Of a stretch of 64,000 bases of DNA, positions 1-13,800 are shown piece after piece. The notes under the pieces were generated by a model. That model saw only the letters and a program-made list of their open reading frames with translations, searched no databases and was not told where the DNA came from. The DNA is taken from NCBI GenBank assembly GCA_013423385.1, contig BLZA01000049.1, positions 124,001 through 188,000 on the forward strand. The letters run 5' to 3'. Position numbers and translations under genes: made by a program. The DNA comes from Naganishia liquefaciens. Taxonomy: Eukaryota; Basidiomycota; Tremellomycetes; Filobasidiales; Filobasidiaceae. Within the stretch, counting starts at the first letter, position 1. Each line of letters begins with the position of its first letter.

Positions 1-181
1 TTCCTCCAGTGGTAGGTAGCCTGTGCGTGATGACGAAACATGCGATGAGCGCTGTTTCAGCCTTGATAAGAACGATGCTAAGCGTACCTGGAAAGGGGTC
101 AAGTTGGTGGGTCCGGTTGCCATGCTGATTGATGAGTATTCCCTGCAGCAAGAAGAAGTGTTTGATTACGAGTCTAGGTAA
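1..181 (+). CDS. 3' end of an unrecognised protein-coding gene (partial)
   Basis: An open frame reaches TAA at 179-181. It reads well as protein if a short intron (gtaggt at 12, acceptor ttcag near 59) joins FLQC to LDKNDAKRTWKGVKLVG. The last residues are acidic and end QQEEVFDYESR. I do not recognise the family. The gene lies on the same strand as HIR1, with about 340 bases between its stop and the HIR1 start. Those bases show only a short imperfect direct repeat of a ttcc-ctcagtag motif around 370-420. The start is outside the window, and the call rests on codon flow and splice-site fit only. Confidence 0.35.
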
Positions 182-519
182 AGCATCTCCATCACCGCCA
201 TACCCCGTCTACGTTTTATCGACGGTCGGAAAGGTCGAGAAGATGGCGATTACCTAATGCAATCGCGGAAGCAGAGGACCCGAGTGCGGGGGAGGAACAT
301 GAAGGGTGGGAAACGGCGACGAGCTGAGGGGGAACTCTGTCGGTCCATAGCCAAGCCTTGCTTTCAGGTGTCAGATTTCCTTCAGTAGCATTGGTGTCAG
401 CTCGGTTTCCCTCAGTAGGATCATGAGGAACGCCTCGGAAGAAATTTCAACACTTTGACCGTCGTGTTCGCGCCCTCCTTCACGTCACGCGGATTCCAAA
501 GTCGCGGGAATTTCCTGAC

Positions 520-3500
520 ATGAAGGTGATCAAGCCCGCATGGGTTACACATAAGGGTAAGTGTCAGTGTCTGCACATCAAGGTGCCTAGATCATAATCG
601 CTGTCTTTCGATCAGATGAGAAGGACAAGACCTTGTCGATATTCTGCTTGCACATCCATCCCGACTGTACGCGATTAGCAACTGGAGGTCTCGGTAAGCT
701 CTCGTTGCATCACAAAAATCGTGCTCGTTTTGACAAAGTTTCTAGACGCAAAGGTCAAGATATGGTCGACGCTACCCATCCTTTCGGAAGAAGCAGAGCA
801 GAATGACGCAAACCCAAAATTACTATCTACGTTGACGCTGCACAATGGTAAGTAACCCGTTCCGCTGAAATAAGCTACGGCTAAATAGAATCCTTATGCC
901 AGGTCCAGTATTGTCCGTCAGATGGGCTCATCACGGAAGGTACCTTGCCAGTGGGTCAGATGATGGGGTAGTGATGATTTGGGACATTGATCCGTGAGTG
1001 ATTCGACACATTTCCAGGGTGGAGCTATACCGACTTGCTCTCCTATGTAGTCTTGGAGGGGGCAAGGTTTGGGGATCCGATGACGTGAATGTGGAAGCGT
1101 GGAAACCTTTGAAACGACTAGTGGGGCATGAGTCTGGTAAAAGCGTCAAATGTCGATGCATCCGTCGAAAGCTGACACTGGCTGTCTCCTCAGATGTGGC
1201 GGATGTAGCATGGAGTCAAGACGATTCAATGATCGCTTCTGTCGGTCTTGACAGTGTCATATTTATCTGGGATGGTCATAATTTCGGTATGTCAGCTTCA
1301 TTTCCTGATGCTCACGTTCGGCTTACCTGATCTTTGATTCCTGAAGAGCGTATACGAAAGATAGACTCTCATCAAGGATTCGTCAAAGGAGTCACCTGGG
1401 ATCCCGTCGGTCAGTTCCTCGCGACGCAGTCAGACGATCGCACGGTCAAAATCTGGAATACCGAGGATTGGTCGCTCGTCGAGGAGATCAAGAAACCGTT
1501 CGAAAAATCGCCGGCCAACACCTTTTTCCGACGGCTCAGCTGGTCACCTGATGGCTCGTTCATCGCTACATCCAATGCCATGAATGGACCCGTCTTTGTG
1601 GCTGCTATCATCGATAGATACGACTGGTCGACGGATATCTCGTTCGTTGGCCACGAAAACACAATTCAAGTAGCCGCTTTCAATCCGAGAATATTCTTCC
1701 CGCCGGGCGAGAAGAAGACGCGAGCCAAGGCCTCGTGCATGTTGGCGCTTGGCTCTGATGACAGTAGTATCTCGATATGGAGGAATACCCGAAACAAGCC
1801 GTTGCTCGTGGTGAAAGATGTCTTTGAACGACAGATTCTCGATCTGTGCTGGTGAGTCTGTGTTCTGGCTCATGCTGTCCCATTGTTGAGTTTCCTTACT
1901 CAGGTCAAATGACGGCCATACCATCTATGGTTGCTCTTCCGACGGATCGATTTGCGCAATTCATTTCGAAGACGTGGAAATACCGAATCTGTCGCCTATG
2001 GAGGACACGGACATGATTCTGAAATCATTTGGATACGAAAAGAAGAGGCAGACATCGAGACCGTCAGAGGCATCGCATCAAGCTGGACCGTTGCCCTTCT
2101 CGGGCCTGCAACCGATACGTGCCAACGCTTTTACCATCGATGCACCTATCAACATACTCACAGCGAAACCGAGACAGCAAAAGATTACAATCTTACCAGG
2201 AGGAAAGCGCAGGATTCAGCCCTCACTCATTCAAAGCCTCGGTGCCACGGGGACATTTGGCTCGCTTGATCAGATAGCGCCTTCTGAATCGCAAGCTGCT
2301 CGCGCAGCTCGATTGGACCAGACCGCTCAAGCATTCGCAGACGCAGCGGAGCAGCCGCTCGAAAGTCAATCGAAAATTGCGGATACGAGGCATGCCATTA
2401 TTCAGGGTGTGGATGATGCATTTGACGCCGTGCCGCCTGTAACCGGCAAGAGGAGAGCATCCGGGGATGTCTCGCCAGAGAAACGAGCTGTGAGACCTCG
2501 GACACTCGGTGGAGATAGGCCCCGAGAGTCGAGGCCTTTCCAGGAGATCCGGCCTTCGATGGTCGCGGTAAATCTCGTGAATGGAGTTGGTCACGCTCCA
2601 CTGCTACCAGTACCGGCTGTGCAGAGTGAGCTTCGCTCGCTCTCCGAAGAAGATAGCAAGATTTGCGCAGAGGCGTCAAATAACCTGAAAACCAGTATGT
2701 TCTCCCGCAGCTGATGATCATTCGTTAACGCTCCAAATGCAGAGGTATACGAGGTATCGATGCTCAGGGATGGAGCCGTGCAGTGGCTGGATTATTCTTC
2801 CTCACCAATCATCGGTCTCGCAATCACACCGACTCTAACCTGTGCTTCATGTGAAGACGGATCGCTTGTGATATACAGCAACAGTGGAGTCAGACTGCTG
2901 GCACCTCTCAAACTTGACTCTTCCGCATCCTTCACGCACGCTGCCAAGGACTTCGTCATGATTATTACTTGCAAAGGTACTATGAACGCTTGGTCAGTAT
3001 CTCGAAGTATCACCGTAGACAGATCGTTGATTACCCTCCCCACCTTACAGGAATCTCAGGACGAAGAAGGCGTTATTTTCTCAGGTCAACATACAGCCCA
3101 TCATCTCAACAACATCAGCAAAAGAAGATTTGAATGATACAGCCATATCAATTACACAAGCTCTCATACGTCCAAACGGGACTCCATGGATTCAACTATC
3201 TTCAGGCACCTGTTATGCGTATAATGCGGATTTTCAGGCCTGGGAAGAATTGTGCAACCCGTGGCTTGCTGAGAGCAGCCCAATATGGACCCGGACGCGC
3301 GGAGGGTCTAGCAAGACCTTTGTGACAGGAATGGAGGCAGAACTCAATAATTTGCAGCCAAATCTTGTTCAAGATTTATCAGGGGACAAACCTAGATGGT
3401 GGAATGACGCTTTGACGCTAGGGCATCTCGAAACAAGGATGCGAGCCGCGGCCCTACTCGACTCAGCAGCAGAGTACAAGCCGTTCCTGCTCATGTATGC

Positions 3501-3788
3501 CAAGAAGATCGCAGAAGAAGGATACAAGAGCAAAGGAGAAGAGCTGGTCAAGGAGTTGCACGGCCCGGTTTATTAGTGAGTGGTCGAGAGGATCGCGGAC
3601 AGCGTACTTGACTTATCATTCCTTCCAGTAATGCGAGCAACGCACGGAACTGGACAACGCACGTATGCGGTTTGAACAAGCGCGACATGCTGCGAGAGGT
3701 CCTCAGCATTTTTGCGAAGACCCGAAGTTTGGGGGAGATTGCGCAAGTTTGGCAAGATCGCTTGAAAGCGGCCTCACAGGAGAGCTGA
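520..3788 (+). CDS. HIR1: HIR1/HIRA histone chaperone subunit (WD40 + HIRA B domain + Hira C-terminal domain)
   Basis: This is a subunit of the HIR complex, a nucleosome-assembly chaperone that deposits H3-H4 outside S phase and represses histone genes. The start is ATG 520 (MKVIKPAWVTHK). The first intron follows directly (ggtaagt near 551), and the next exons give LATGGLDAKVKIW, LASGSDDGVVMIWDI and VGLDSVIFIWDGHNF. Together they form an N-terminal WD40 propeller over about the first third. The motif KRRIQPSLIQ near 2200 matches the HIRA B domain, which binds Asf1-type chaperones in known homologues. The C-terminal part (about 2740-3788) matches the Hira/TUP1-like domain. The stop is TGA 3786-3788, and the gene converges on DPH6 with 77 bases between them. 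At least eight introns are needed. The family is clear, but individual splice sites were read by eye. Confidence 0.9.
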
Positions 3789-3865
3789 TAACGAAATAGC
3801 GCGTCTCTGCCTCAGAGATCTTCGCTCCGTCCGGCTGTATAAATTCATGCAGATTGTTGCGATCT

Positions 3866-6520
3866 TTATTCCCCATATACAACAAGACTGAAATGACTAT
3901 TATTGACCTGTTGGCCCGACATTGAAAGCACTGTTGCTATGGTGATTGCGGCTGGCGACTTGTCTCCCAGAGTCTTTCGTAGCGTTATCACTGGCCGGAT
4001 AGGGGGGTTCAGCGGATATCCATTGCGCGCGAGACGGGTTGACCTACCTTCTGCTTCTGGCAGAGTCGCTGCGCAAAACAACCTGAGGGAAAAGGCTTGC
4101 TCTAGGGATGATCCAAGAGGTATATCTGTATTTTCGAGAGCGTCTGCCAATGCAGCGATGCCTGCAAGTGCCAGGCTTACGTCAGCTTGGAATCCTTACA
4201 GTGGACTTCCGAACTCACTTTCGAAGGAATGTATGGCAAAGTGAGATTGGCCTAATGTAGAGTCAATCATCGCTCCATCATATCCTCCTTCCTGGTCTAG
4301 ACGAGAGTTTCAGCACGAATGGACCCATAGCATTGTCGGACCTCTTACAAGAATGGTATTCGTGAGTGATCGGTAGCTCTTCGTCGTCATGTATCACAGG
4401 TGTGACCCGCCGGCCGGTGTGAACGGCGAATTGCCATTCGATGAGAGCACCTTTCGGTAGCTGAGGAACCTGAACAAAGAGGATAGGCGTCCGGGAGTAT
4501 CCATTCTGGCAAAATACCATGAGTCACGCTCCCAATGTATACGGTCAGGGTTCTCACGGTAACTGCGTGGGCTTCCCACACCGACCGCGCCAGCGGCAAA
4601 TCCTCCGATCTAGCATACCAGCAGATCACGCCTTCCACCCACCCCTCCCAGCCGCCTCCAGCCGTTGAAGACGATTTCAACACCGCCAATATACGACGGA
4701 CATGTTGCAGTGACAATACAGCCTCTTCGACGAAGGACCGCGGACACGGTAATGTCAGAGTTGGTGGAATCAAGCCGATCTGACCAGCGATTGTGAGGCG
4801 GTGTCCGACCTGAGAGCGAAAATTCAGCTGTGCTGCAGGTGATTTGTCGTGTTTCGAGCTTACCATGACTGCCTGAGAATACGGTCCGATATTTGCGGGC
4901 GCCCAGTAACTGATACTCTGCACATGCAGTGCACTTCTGCCAAGACCACTTCGCTCCGGCAATTGCGAGTCATCGTAACCCATCGCTTCTAGCCGTACGC
5001 GCTGATTTGGCGGAAGTATGACAGCGACACACGCCCGAGATGGTGGTGAGCTGCCGAAAAAGGCAGAGTATGCCTTGTTTGCTTTGGGAAAGTCGGCCAT
5101 GTCGGCCAGTAGGAAATTTTGATGCTGTATCTGGGTGAGCGAAAGCTGATGTGATCGCAAGGTTTCTGATGAGATACAATCAGCTCGGACATCCAGTATT
5201 CGTAGAATCAGAGAGAAGCGTACGGTTCAGAGTCTCGAAGCATCTGGTCACTTCGTCTCCTATTGCCTCCTCCCCTTGCGTCTCACTCTCGACGGAGACT
5301 GAAAACCAGTTACCCTGTCGTCCAAAGGAGACATTGCGCGCTGAAGTTGGAGGTAGTTGTATTGTTTCTGATCCAACGCTTTGGGTGCTTGGGCGGGGAA
5401 GTTCCTGTAGGAGGTCCTCGGTCTGTTCGTCGAACTTCGACATTCCCTCTATCTGTTCCTCGTCGATTCGCAAGATTTCGCGCAGTTGCGCTGGGGTCGG
5501 TGATTGGTGCCCTTCTTTCGGCTGCAAGATCGCCTTTTTGACACGATAATATGCCACCGGCGAGGGATCTGTAACGATCGTTTCCGTCTCTGTGCTGCAC
5601 AATTGTCTGCATCGTAATGTGTCCTACGCGTCATTCATGACTCACAATTGTATTGATTCATGGAACAGTGGACAGTCGATCGTGATCGTTTCATATTCTC
5701 CGCCTTCTCCAGCCACGTGCGAGTTGTACAATTCCTCCTGAAAGTGTACTGTTCAGCGTCAATTAGCTAATGATGTAGACAAAACTTCACAAGCTTGGCC
5801 AGCCTTGGCCGCATCGCGGAAAGCTCTTTTCCGACATCTTCCACCCTCAACCCTATTCCAGCCACCTTCATAAGAACCGCCCGGAGGCCACTGCCAATCA
5901 TTTCATCCACGAGCTCCGCTTCTGGACGCTGCCAGAGGTAGCAAAGACACGTCAAGCCCAATGTCGGACGGGAAGCAACGTGTTCAATTCGCGTGCGTTG
6001 GTAGGTCGAGAGAATGGCGCCTGTTGAGACACCTTGCAGATCTGGGAAGTCGGCCTGAAACGGCGCCATCAGCGACGTGAAGGAGGAGCCGCAAGGGTAG
6101 CCATACCTTGACCTGATGAAGCAGCTCGTCGAGATCCTCCGTCTCATCTCCGTCTATTCCATCTCTAGCCCTCTTGACTCCTTGCGCATCTGTGGAACGA
6201 TCCTTCGTTCGACTCCCATACGTGCTTTCGAGATGTACGGGCTTCCCCGTGATTGTCTTCCGGTATAACGGCAGACGCATGGCTTTGGCGATGAGCGTAA
6301 CGAGGGATGTACCGACGGATTGGTAGAGGTATGAATCGAGCTCATCTGTTTCACAAGGGTTATTCAGCAATATCGCTCCGCTGTTGGTAAGATAGAACTT
6401 ACCGATGCCCTCCTCAGGTACGAGCGTCGCGAGAGCAACCACTTCATGGCCATTGGCGATGCAGTGCATCAAGTTGTAGCAGCTATCCTTGCCTCCGGAT
6501 AGTAAGCCGAGAACTTTCAT
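3866..6520 (-). CDS. DPH6: Diphthine-ammonia ligase DPH6 with two C-terminal RidA-like domains
   Basis: Dph6 catalyses the last step of diphthamide synthesis on translation elongation factor 2: ATP-dependent amidation of diphthine. The start at 6520 gives MKVLGLLSGGKDSCYNLMHC, in which SGGKDS is the ATP-pyrophosphatase P-loop. Further exons give QGVSTGAILSTYQRTRIEHV and HVAGEGGEYETITIDCPLF, the conserved core of the family. Downstream there are two RidA/YjgF-type modules: one near 4900 contains the family motif WAPANIGPYSQAV, and a second, degenerate one forms the C-terminus. Yeast Dph6 has the same tail. The stop is TAA 3866-3868. The last intron joins LPEAE to VITLRKTLG. It is separated by about 260 bases from the divergently transcribed CSL4. 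The call is secure; two or three internal splice sites are uncertain. Confidence 0.92.
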
Positions 6521-6779
6521 TTTGATGCGATGTGGGAAAGTATCGTACGAGGGTGAACCCGCTTCAATGGCCTATATTCCGGTATGCTTATCATTGACAC
6601 AGGAATGAGGAGAGATAGATCTGAGGACGCTCCGGACGGGAAAGTTTTGGATCCGCGCCCTCGATCGTCGCCCGCAATGTATCAGTCGTGAACTCTTGGG
6701 CTGCATCGTCAGGGTGATTCAAGTAACAAGGCCACCTCGCCTCGATCAAGAGTCCCATCCTCTGCTCAGAACTATCCCA

Positions 6780-7465
6780 ATGACCGCACTACTGCTACCA
6801 GGCCAACCATTACCGGCAGAGTTCAAGCAACTGCAACCCGGCCATGGATGCTACACCTCAAAGGACGGAATTCTGCGTGCGAGTGCCATCGGATACCCAA
6901 GAACGGCGAACGGCGTGGTGGATGTGACGACGGGAAGACCAGATACGAGTGCCTTGCCGGATATTGGCGCGATAGTAAGTACATGCATGTAAACGTGAAA
7001 AGCAAACGTGACTCATCGCTCATTCTCTCCGTCGATCAGGTCACCGGCGTTGTCAGTCAACTGACACCACTGCAAGCGACAGTAACCATGACGCTCGTCA
7101 ATAACCTACCAACACCAGTATCATCGGCGGATTTTGTCGGAGTGATACGTGTTTCGGATGTGAGGGCGACGGAGAAGGACAAGGTCAAGATTGGTAAATC
7201 ATTCAGGCTTGGAGATACCGTCAAAGCGGCCGTGGTAAGTCGCCTCTTCCTTCAGTCCCCTCATCGGCCCGAACTAATTCCCAATATCCAGCTCTCACTA
7301 GGAGACGCACGGTCATATTTCCTTTCAACAGCGGACAAGCACCTTGGCGTTATTGCCGCAACATCAGAAGCAGGGAACCCGATGGTTCCGGTGTCGTGGC
7401 AAGAGATGGAGGACGAGGTCACGGGCGCACGCGAGAAACGGAAGGTCGCGAAGCCGGAATTGTAG
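6780..7465 (+). CDS. CSL4: Exosome subunit Csl4 (EXOSC1)
   Basis: Csl4 is one of the three S1/KH cap proteins of the RNA exosome, which degrades and trims RNA in nucleus and cytoplasm. The start is ATG 6780 (MTALLLPGQPLPAEF). Exon 1 ends at the codons DIGAI, with a gtaagt donor at about 6975. Exon 2 begins at 7040, and the join reads GAIVTGVVSQ, the start of the S1 barrel. A second intron joins GDTVKAAV to LSLGDARSYFLSTA. The C-terminal block GNPMVPVSWQEMEDEVTG followed by an EKRKVAKP tail is the zinc-ribbon-like Csl4 signature region without the bacterial-type cysteines. The protein is about 190 residues, normal for the family. Divergent from DPH6, it could share a promoter with that gene. 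Confidence 0.93.
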
Positions 7466-7899
7466 AGGTGGAGGGTCATCGGGTCATCCAACTTGTAAGC
7501 CTTTGGACACAATGTTTATGGACATCTGGCTGCGTATCATTCTGGTCGCGGTCCTTGTAAAGCGCCTTGTTTGAAGTCGTCTTTGGCAATTGCGAAAGGC
7601 ATTATTGAATGCCGACGTCATGGAAACTGACAATACATTGATAACCGCCTATCGATTCATGCGGCTGGTGTCGGTTCGATTTGACATCGCGTGTGACTTG
7701 TCCCCTTCTGTCCTAAATCGTGCTCATCCCCCTGACAAGCCGTCGAAAGCCCTAGCACTCATCGCGATTGTACATGGAATATCTACAACACTCATTGATT
7801 CTTACAAATCGTTCATTCGCCATCTCAGCTCCACGGTTGCCTAGAGATAGGAATGTTGTATCGGATCAGAGCCTGATCGACGGGCTTGTCTGAAGCAAC
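7466..7899. other. Convergent 3' intergenic region
   Basis: This region lies between the stops of CSL4 (+) and the TOR-like kinase (-). It holds only short open frames without family signal and presumably both 3' untranslated regions. I see no gene here. Confidence 0.6.
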
Positions 7900-10800
7900 T
7901 CACCAGCCAAGAACATAGCTGCAGTGCGAGATGTAGACGACAATCATTCAGTCGTGCAACCCTGCCGGGACAAAGTGGACTTACCCCTGTGCCAGATTCT
8001 CTGGCTTTGTAGCTTCTTCTATGAGACGTTGTACCTGCTCCTCCGGTGACTGCGCAACCTCTCCGGGTAGTTCGCGTCCTGAACTCTGTATGTCAGTCAG
8101 TCCGCTTCTCAAACATGTGTCGATCTCTTGAATACCTTGTAGCTTCCTTTCAATCACCGTCAAGACACGTAGAGCTCGATCATTGGTCATCGTTCCCGCC
8201 ATCCTCGCGAAGTATCCCTCGCTGTTCTTGCTGGTGCTAGTATCAGTCTTGCTCGCACGTCTGGGATTTGTGTTGGATTCTTCCGGTTCCCCTCGTCTCT
8301 TGCCATCATTTCCATCATAGCTGCCTCCGACCTCTTGCATAGTCGTGTCTCTGACTTGCTTCACACCTCCAGGTCTAGAAAGCACAGACTTTGGCACGTC
8401 GATCTCGTCTTCTCTCTCTTCCGTGATTTTGCCGAGCACGGGAGCCTCCGGCATCGCTGGATTCCTGACACTACCTGCCGCAATAAAGCTTCCTCCCAGA
8501 GATATTGTAAAACTTTTCAATCTGTTGATCTGCTTGTCCAGCTTCGCGGGTAATTCGTCTGGTCGGATGACTGGCTTCTTTTCTTCCGTGCCGCCCTCTT
8601 TTGCTATCCGACTTTCCGTCTTCTCGTCCATATTTTGATTTTGGCGTTTCGCCTGTAGTTCCACTTCTTTCGCTTGCCAGTCCAACAATGGATCATAAGC
8701 GAATGCCTCCAACATGGCGAGTAGGCTGGTTTTTTGCTTGCGCATTATGCTCATAGTGAGCACGCTACTGGTTTTGAAATGACCACGGGTACCTGGTGCT
8801 GCTTTGCCGTAGATCGCAGCGTACTCGAATGCGTTAGTGATTTGAGGAGTGAGACGGAATGGAACTTGCTCCGGATAAGTACTGCGGTGGTGAGCAGCTT
8901 CAAACACGTCACCGAAATCGATAGAAATTGCGTTGAATTTCGTTTGCTCGATCAGAGTATTTCCAGGGTGACGATCCCCGAGTCCGATCACGTAACCTAT
9001 CATGGAGGTGGTAGCAATAGACCGTGCGAAACAGGTTCTTCGTGAGAGCCAGGTCTGACTTGATGAACTTCGACGCCACAACAGATTCTTAAGATCCATG
9101 CCGTCCGACTGCGCTAGGGCATTGCGATACTGTGCAAGCTTCCGCTCCATCGGCAAGACATTGTATTTCTGCATGAGCTTGTCATAGTCCAGGTGAGTCT
9201 GACGCAGCGTTTTCGGATCGAGCCCCATCATTGCCGCCAACTCGTTATCAGATGTGCGGTTGCCCTTGATCTTGCTACGGCTACTGGAGATCAATTGCAT
9301 GAGAGTTTCAGTGTTCGACAGCCAAGCGAGGAGACCTGAGTTTGGCGAAAGCGGAATGACGTTATATTGTTGTATGAAGAGTTGGCGTTCGAAGGCTTCC
9401 GAATTGTGGCTGAGAAGCATGTTTATCAGAGTGATGAGCTGCATGACTCGCTCATCCTGGCGTAAATCTTCGTTGCCTTTGAGTAGGAAGACGAATTTGC
9501 CCTGGTCACTTCGCATGTGTAGCCTACGTGGCAGTTGCTTTGTGTTGATGATATCTACCATGGGTTGAATCCGAGCAATGAAGGGCTGTCCGAGTAAATC
9601 GCGAGACGGGTCATATTGTCCGGGTACGATCAGGTTGCTGTCTTCAATCGTAGTAAGCCTCGGCGCAACAAGCCGAAGGCTCAGCTGAAAGTTACAGCGT
9701 CGCCAAGACTCCAGCCCAGCGTGTATCTGGCGATAGATCTTCAATCAAGTTTTAGCGTGATCAGTGGTGGTCATCGGTGATCCTGTAGCGAACGACTCAC
9801 AGCTTGATATTCTGCGCAGGCTTTGTAGTAAGCGGGCTTCTCCCCTTGAAAGTACCGTTCGACTTCGCGTTTCGCGGCGCATAGGCTGTTGCCATGCTTC
9901 TGGACAAATAGATATTCTTCTTCAGACTGAGGGGACTACACCATTGTACCGGAGAGGCGGTCAGCTCGCAAAATAGGGCGTTTGTCGCGACCAGACAAAG
10001 CCAAGGCTTACCTCCAGATTCACATATTCATCCATGACTTCTGACCAGACATACGGTGTGAGACCGTCCAGGTAGATGAGCTAGTAGGACATATCAGCTA
10101 CCGGATGGGCGAAGAATTTTGTGCGAAAGTCTACCTTTTCGATAATGCTTTTCCATCTTTCAGCGAAACTCAAAGCGGTCCGGTTGAGCTCTGTTCCCAT
10201 GACTTGAGCCTATGTCATGCATGTCAGATCTAGCCTGGTCAGGGGAGGGTGTGGCTTACCTCTGAAACCATCTTGCTAATGCCGACATCGCCCATTCTCA
10301 TCTTATTCATAATATCTCTGGCCGCAGTCTGGTGAATAGAACGCGGCGTCTCTGCAGCTGTGATCAAAGGCCAAATTACAGCATGCGGAAACGAGCGAGA
10401 TATGGCTAGGAGAAAAGACAGGAGAGAGGCTCGCAGTGCTTCGTCCTTGGCTCCTAATCTGGCGATAAGCTGTGGCAGAACATTGAGCCAAGCCTTGTGT
10501 AAGGTAGACTTCAAATATTCTTGAAAGGCTGCCAGGACCCTTGGATTTGATCCGTATCTAAACCACAAGGTGATCGCTTTCAGGGTCTGCTTGAGAGCGC
10601 TCTCAGCAGTGTGACGTAATGAAATACTCTTGAACATAGCTAGGACGAGAATCCAGAATAAGTTACCGGAATAGACGAATCAGGTTCTCTGCTCACCGTA
10701 GCATGCCGGAAGAACCAGTGTCACAATTGTATCCTCGTGCGTTTCGTCGAAACCACTTCTGGCATCATGATCTTCCAATAGGGCCAGAGCGTATTCAACG

Positions 10801-13800
10801 AATTGGTCCAGAGCACTATTCCACTCAGGGGCCAGCACAATAGCTGTCTTGGTGTACTTGTACGCTTCCAGATTTTTGTCCTGTCGAAGTCGATGATTTA
10901 GCAATTGGAACTGGGATCAATTACAAACACCACTCACGCTCACCCAATCCTGACCCTGACTTTCTTTTGTCCATCTGGCAAGACGAGCCAGATACCTAGC
11001 TAAGGCATTTCGTTGCGCTGGAGTGCCTCCTCTGATATGTCTAGTCAGATTTCGTTTTGGGCAAAGAAGGCTTTAGAAAGTGCCGCTTACCTGAATGATG
11101 GCTCAGCGGGCAGAATCCATGAATCGTAGCATGCCAGGGTTCCAGCAGAATATCCGCAGGCTTGCGATAACCGGATCGTCTGTTTCCTCAAGTCATCCAG
11201 GAGGCTTAAATTTCTCTCGCCTCCTGAATTGGTTGTCTCCCATTCGAACCGCAATTTGGCGTAAATTGTCTTGTCGTCCTACGTACCAAGTAACGAATGA
11301 GTCAAGTACGTAAATAAAAGTAGATCACTTACATGTTGACCAGTCGGTTCCAGCTTTCTCAAAACCTCGAGTCCCGCATCAACACGCTCGGGCTGGCACA
11401 GCTTTGCTATATGCAGCCATCCATCCCTAAGCTCCGATGGGTCCGCCGCCAGAGACCAAACCAACATCCTCTCATAGAAAGAATTGACATCCAGCTGCGA
11501 ATTCCTCAGTCTGTAAGTAATGTTCTATGTGATTAGAACAAAAGGTCTATGGTCGCCCTCTAAGCCATTTGGCATGACGCACCTCGACTGCCATGCCTCT
11601 CTATACCTGAGCTGAAGTTCTGATTTGTGGCTGTAATTCTTGTCTTGAGACCGCGTAATATAACGTGAGTCCCCCCGCAACTTGACTGATGACGCCATAC
11701 TGACATTGTATGACTTCACTCAACTCGTATATCATCTCCGCTTTCGCTAATGTCTTGTGAGCAGATCCATAGTTGCGAGCAGAGAAATCTTGATAGCTCG
11801 CGTGGGACGATAATTCATCATAAAGCCAAGATTTCGCTTTTTCTATATGGCGAAGCGCTTGAGTATATTCGCCATTGCGAACATCCAATACAGCTCTGGG
11901 TAAAAGTCGACTTGTCAGGGACATTGTCGCCTTGCGCGTTTGGTGCACAGTCAGACTTACTTGTAAAGGAGCTTTGAACTGCCCTTCTTCATATGGGTCA
12001 GGTAATATGTCATATTCATGTAATCTCCCACTGCCCAGCTCGCGATGGCGTTCCAATGGGCGACACTTTCTTTCTGCTCCATGGAGAAAGAGTCGTAATA
12101 CTCATTCGCAAGCGAATACACCTCTTTGTAATCCAAACGATGGTAATGAGAAATCATCTTTGGTTGCAAATGAAAGGTTAGCATGAAGACTTGGAAGATA
12201 GAAGATTTAGCTGACTTGATTTTTTATCACCGAAAACAAATCTCTCTCCCCATTCACAAGCTCGCGCTTGGTCGCCAGCAGGGCCTCATCCCACTTACCC
12301 AAAGCAATCAACCAGTCTGACTTTGGCTGAAGTCCTGCTTCCTCGCTCGCCAAATCAAGTGTGCTTAATGCCACATCTCGCTGATCGTGAGCAGAGCCGA
12401 TACTGACGCGGATGTTGGTCTCGATCAGGCGGATGAAATCGATGTCTTTCTGGGCCTTGAACTGTTCCACAGAATCAATTTCTGCGTACCAAAGGACGAG
12501 AGGGTCGCAATGTTCGCTGAGAGACTCTTCGCCGGCGAAGGAATTCCGAGTTGCGGTGAGCAGTTTTGGAGTAAGCCTTGATAAACTGCATCGATGTAAG
12601 AATTGCAGGATACTAAGCCATATAGACTTAATATTTTCCGGTGCTGCGGGGTGTTGAAGTAGTCGAGCAATGCCCTTCTCGACGCTAGACTGTCTTCTCA
12701 CCGTTAGCTTTCGATCTTTGCCGCCAAGCAATGCTTCACTCGCCTTTTGCTTAGCTTCTAGGAGGTCCCAAAGGCTGACAAAGGCCGAATGCAAGAACCC
12801 TCTGGGAATTTCTGTGAAAACCGAACACGCTACCAGAAACACATCGACCTGACAAGATGATAATATGCTGTGTTCCATGCGCGATTGCCACTGTTGCCAT
12901 TGGAGATAATCCATGTCATTGGGAAAGTCCCAGGGATTTACGTCGAATTCGGCGTGCGCGCGTTCTTGAAGTTGCAATGCAAGATTCATGAATTGGGCGT
13001 CGGTGTAGTCTCTGAAGTCGGGGTATAGGCTGAGCTCCTGTTGCTGAGGGATCTCCGGGCAAAACACTAGAGCACTTCGTATCTGTGATGGCCAAGGTCC
13101 GGTGAGCGTCGGCGCATCTTGGACATAAAGTAAGGTGACAATTTTGTTGCACATACCTCACGCAGTAGCTTTCTCGTCTCCGGTTGACGTTCTTCTAAGG
13201 TTTTTGCCAACTGTATCGCCTCCTCTATGGCGATGCTGATTTCGAACAGGTTGACCCACTTGCCGAGATGAGCGATAAACTCCACGAGGGCCACCAGAAC
13301 GATATCATCTCCAGCAAATGGACCTGATATCACTTGGTCGAGCAATGTCCCTATGCTTCCAACGAATCTGTTGCAATGTGATTGAAAAACAGCCAGCAAC
13401 TTCACGCCAAATATGAGCGTCTCTTTGTCGAGCTGGGCGGATCTCGAAGCCGTCTGGAGGACCAACGGTAGTACATCACGCACGATGTGACCGAGATCTC
13501 TCTTGTTTCTCGAGATGACACTTAGGATCAATAGCTCTAAACTCCATAGGGCATTCGGCTTGACGTCCGGGTCTGCCACCATGATACGCAGAACCGGGAG
13601 CAAAGTATTCCAGTGCTGCTCATAAGTTCTGTTAGGGCGTAGCAGCATCGACTGGCTGAGTAAGATTATGAGCTTTGGTCGGTAACTGCGTTCCCCCATT
13701 GTCACGGACGGCTCGACAATTTCGCGCACAATGTCGTCCGTTATATCCGGTAACATCGAGACCAATTCTTCCTGAATACTCAGAGACAGTTTCAAGACGA

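Noticed and set aside
7981-9744. PI 4-kinase (Stt4-like) as identity of the large minus-strand kinase
   Set aside because: The block IPLSPNSGLLAW, the LGDRHPGN loop, the long HEAT/FAT region and the C-terminal FATC-like EEQVQRLIEEAT match TOR-family PIKKs, not PI kinases.
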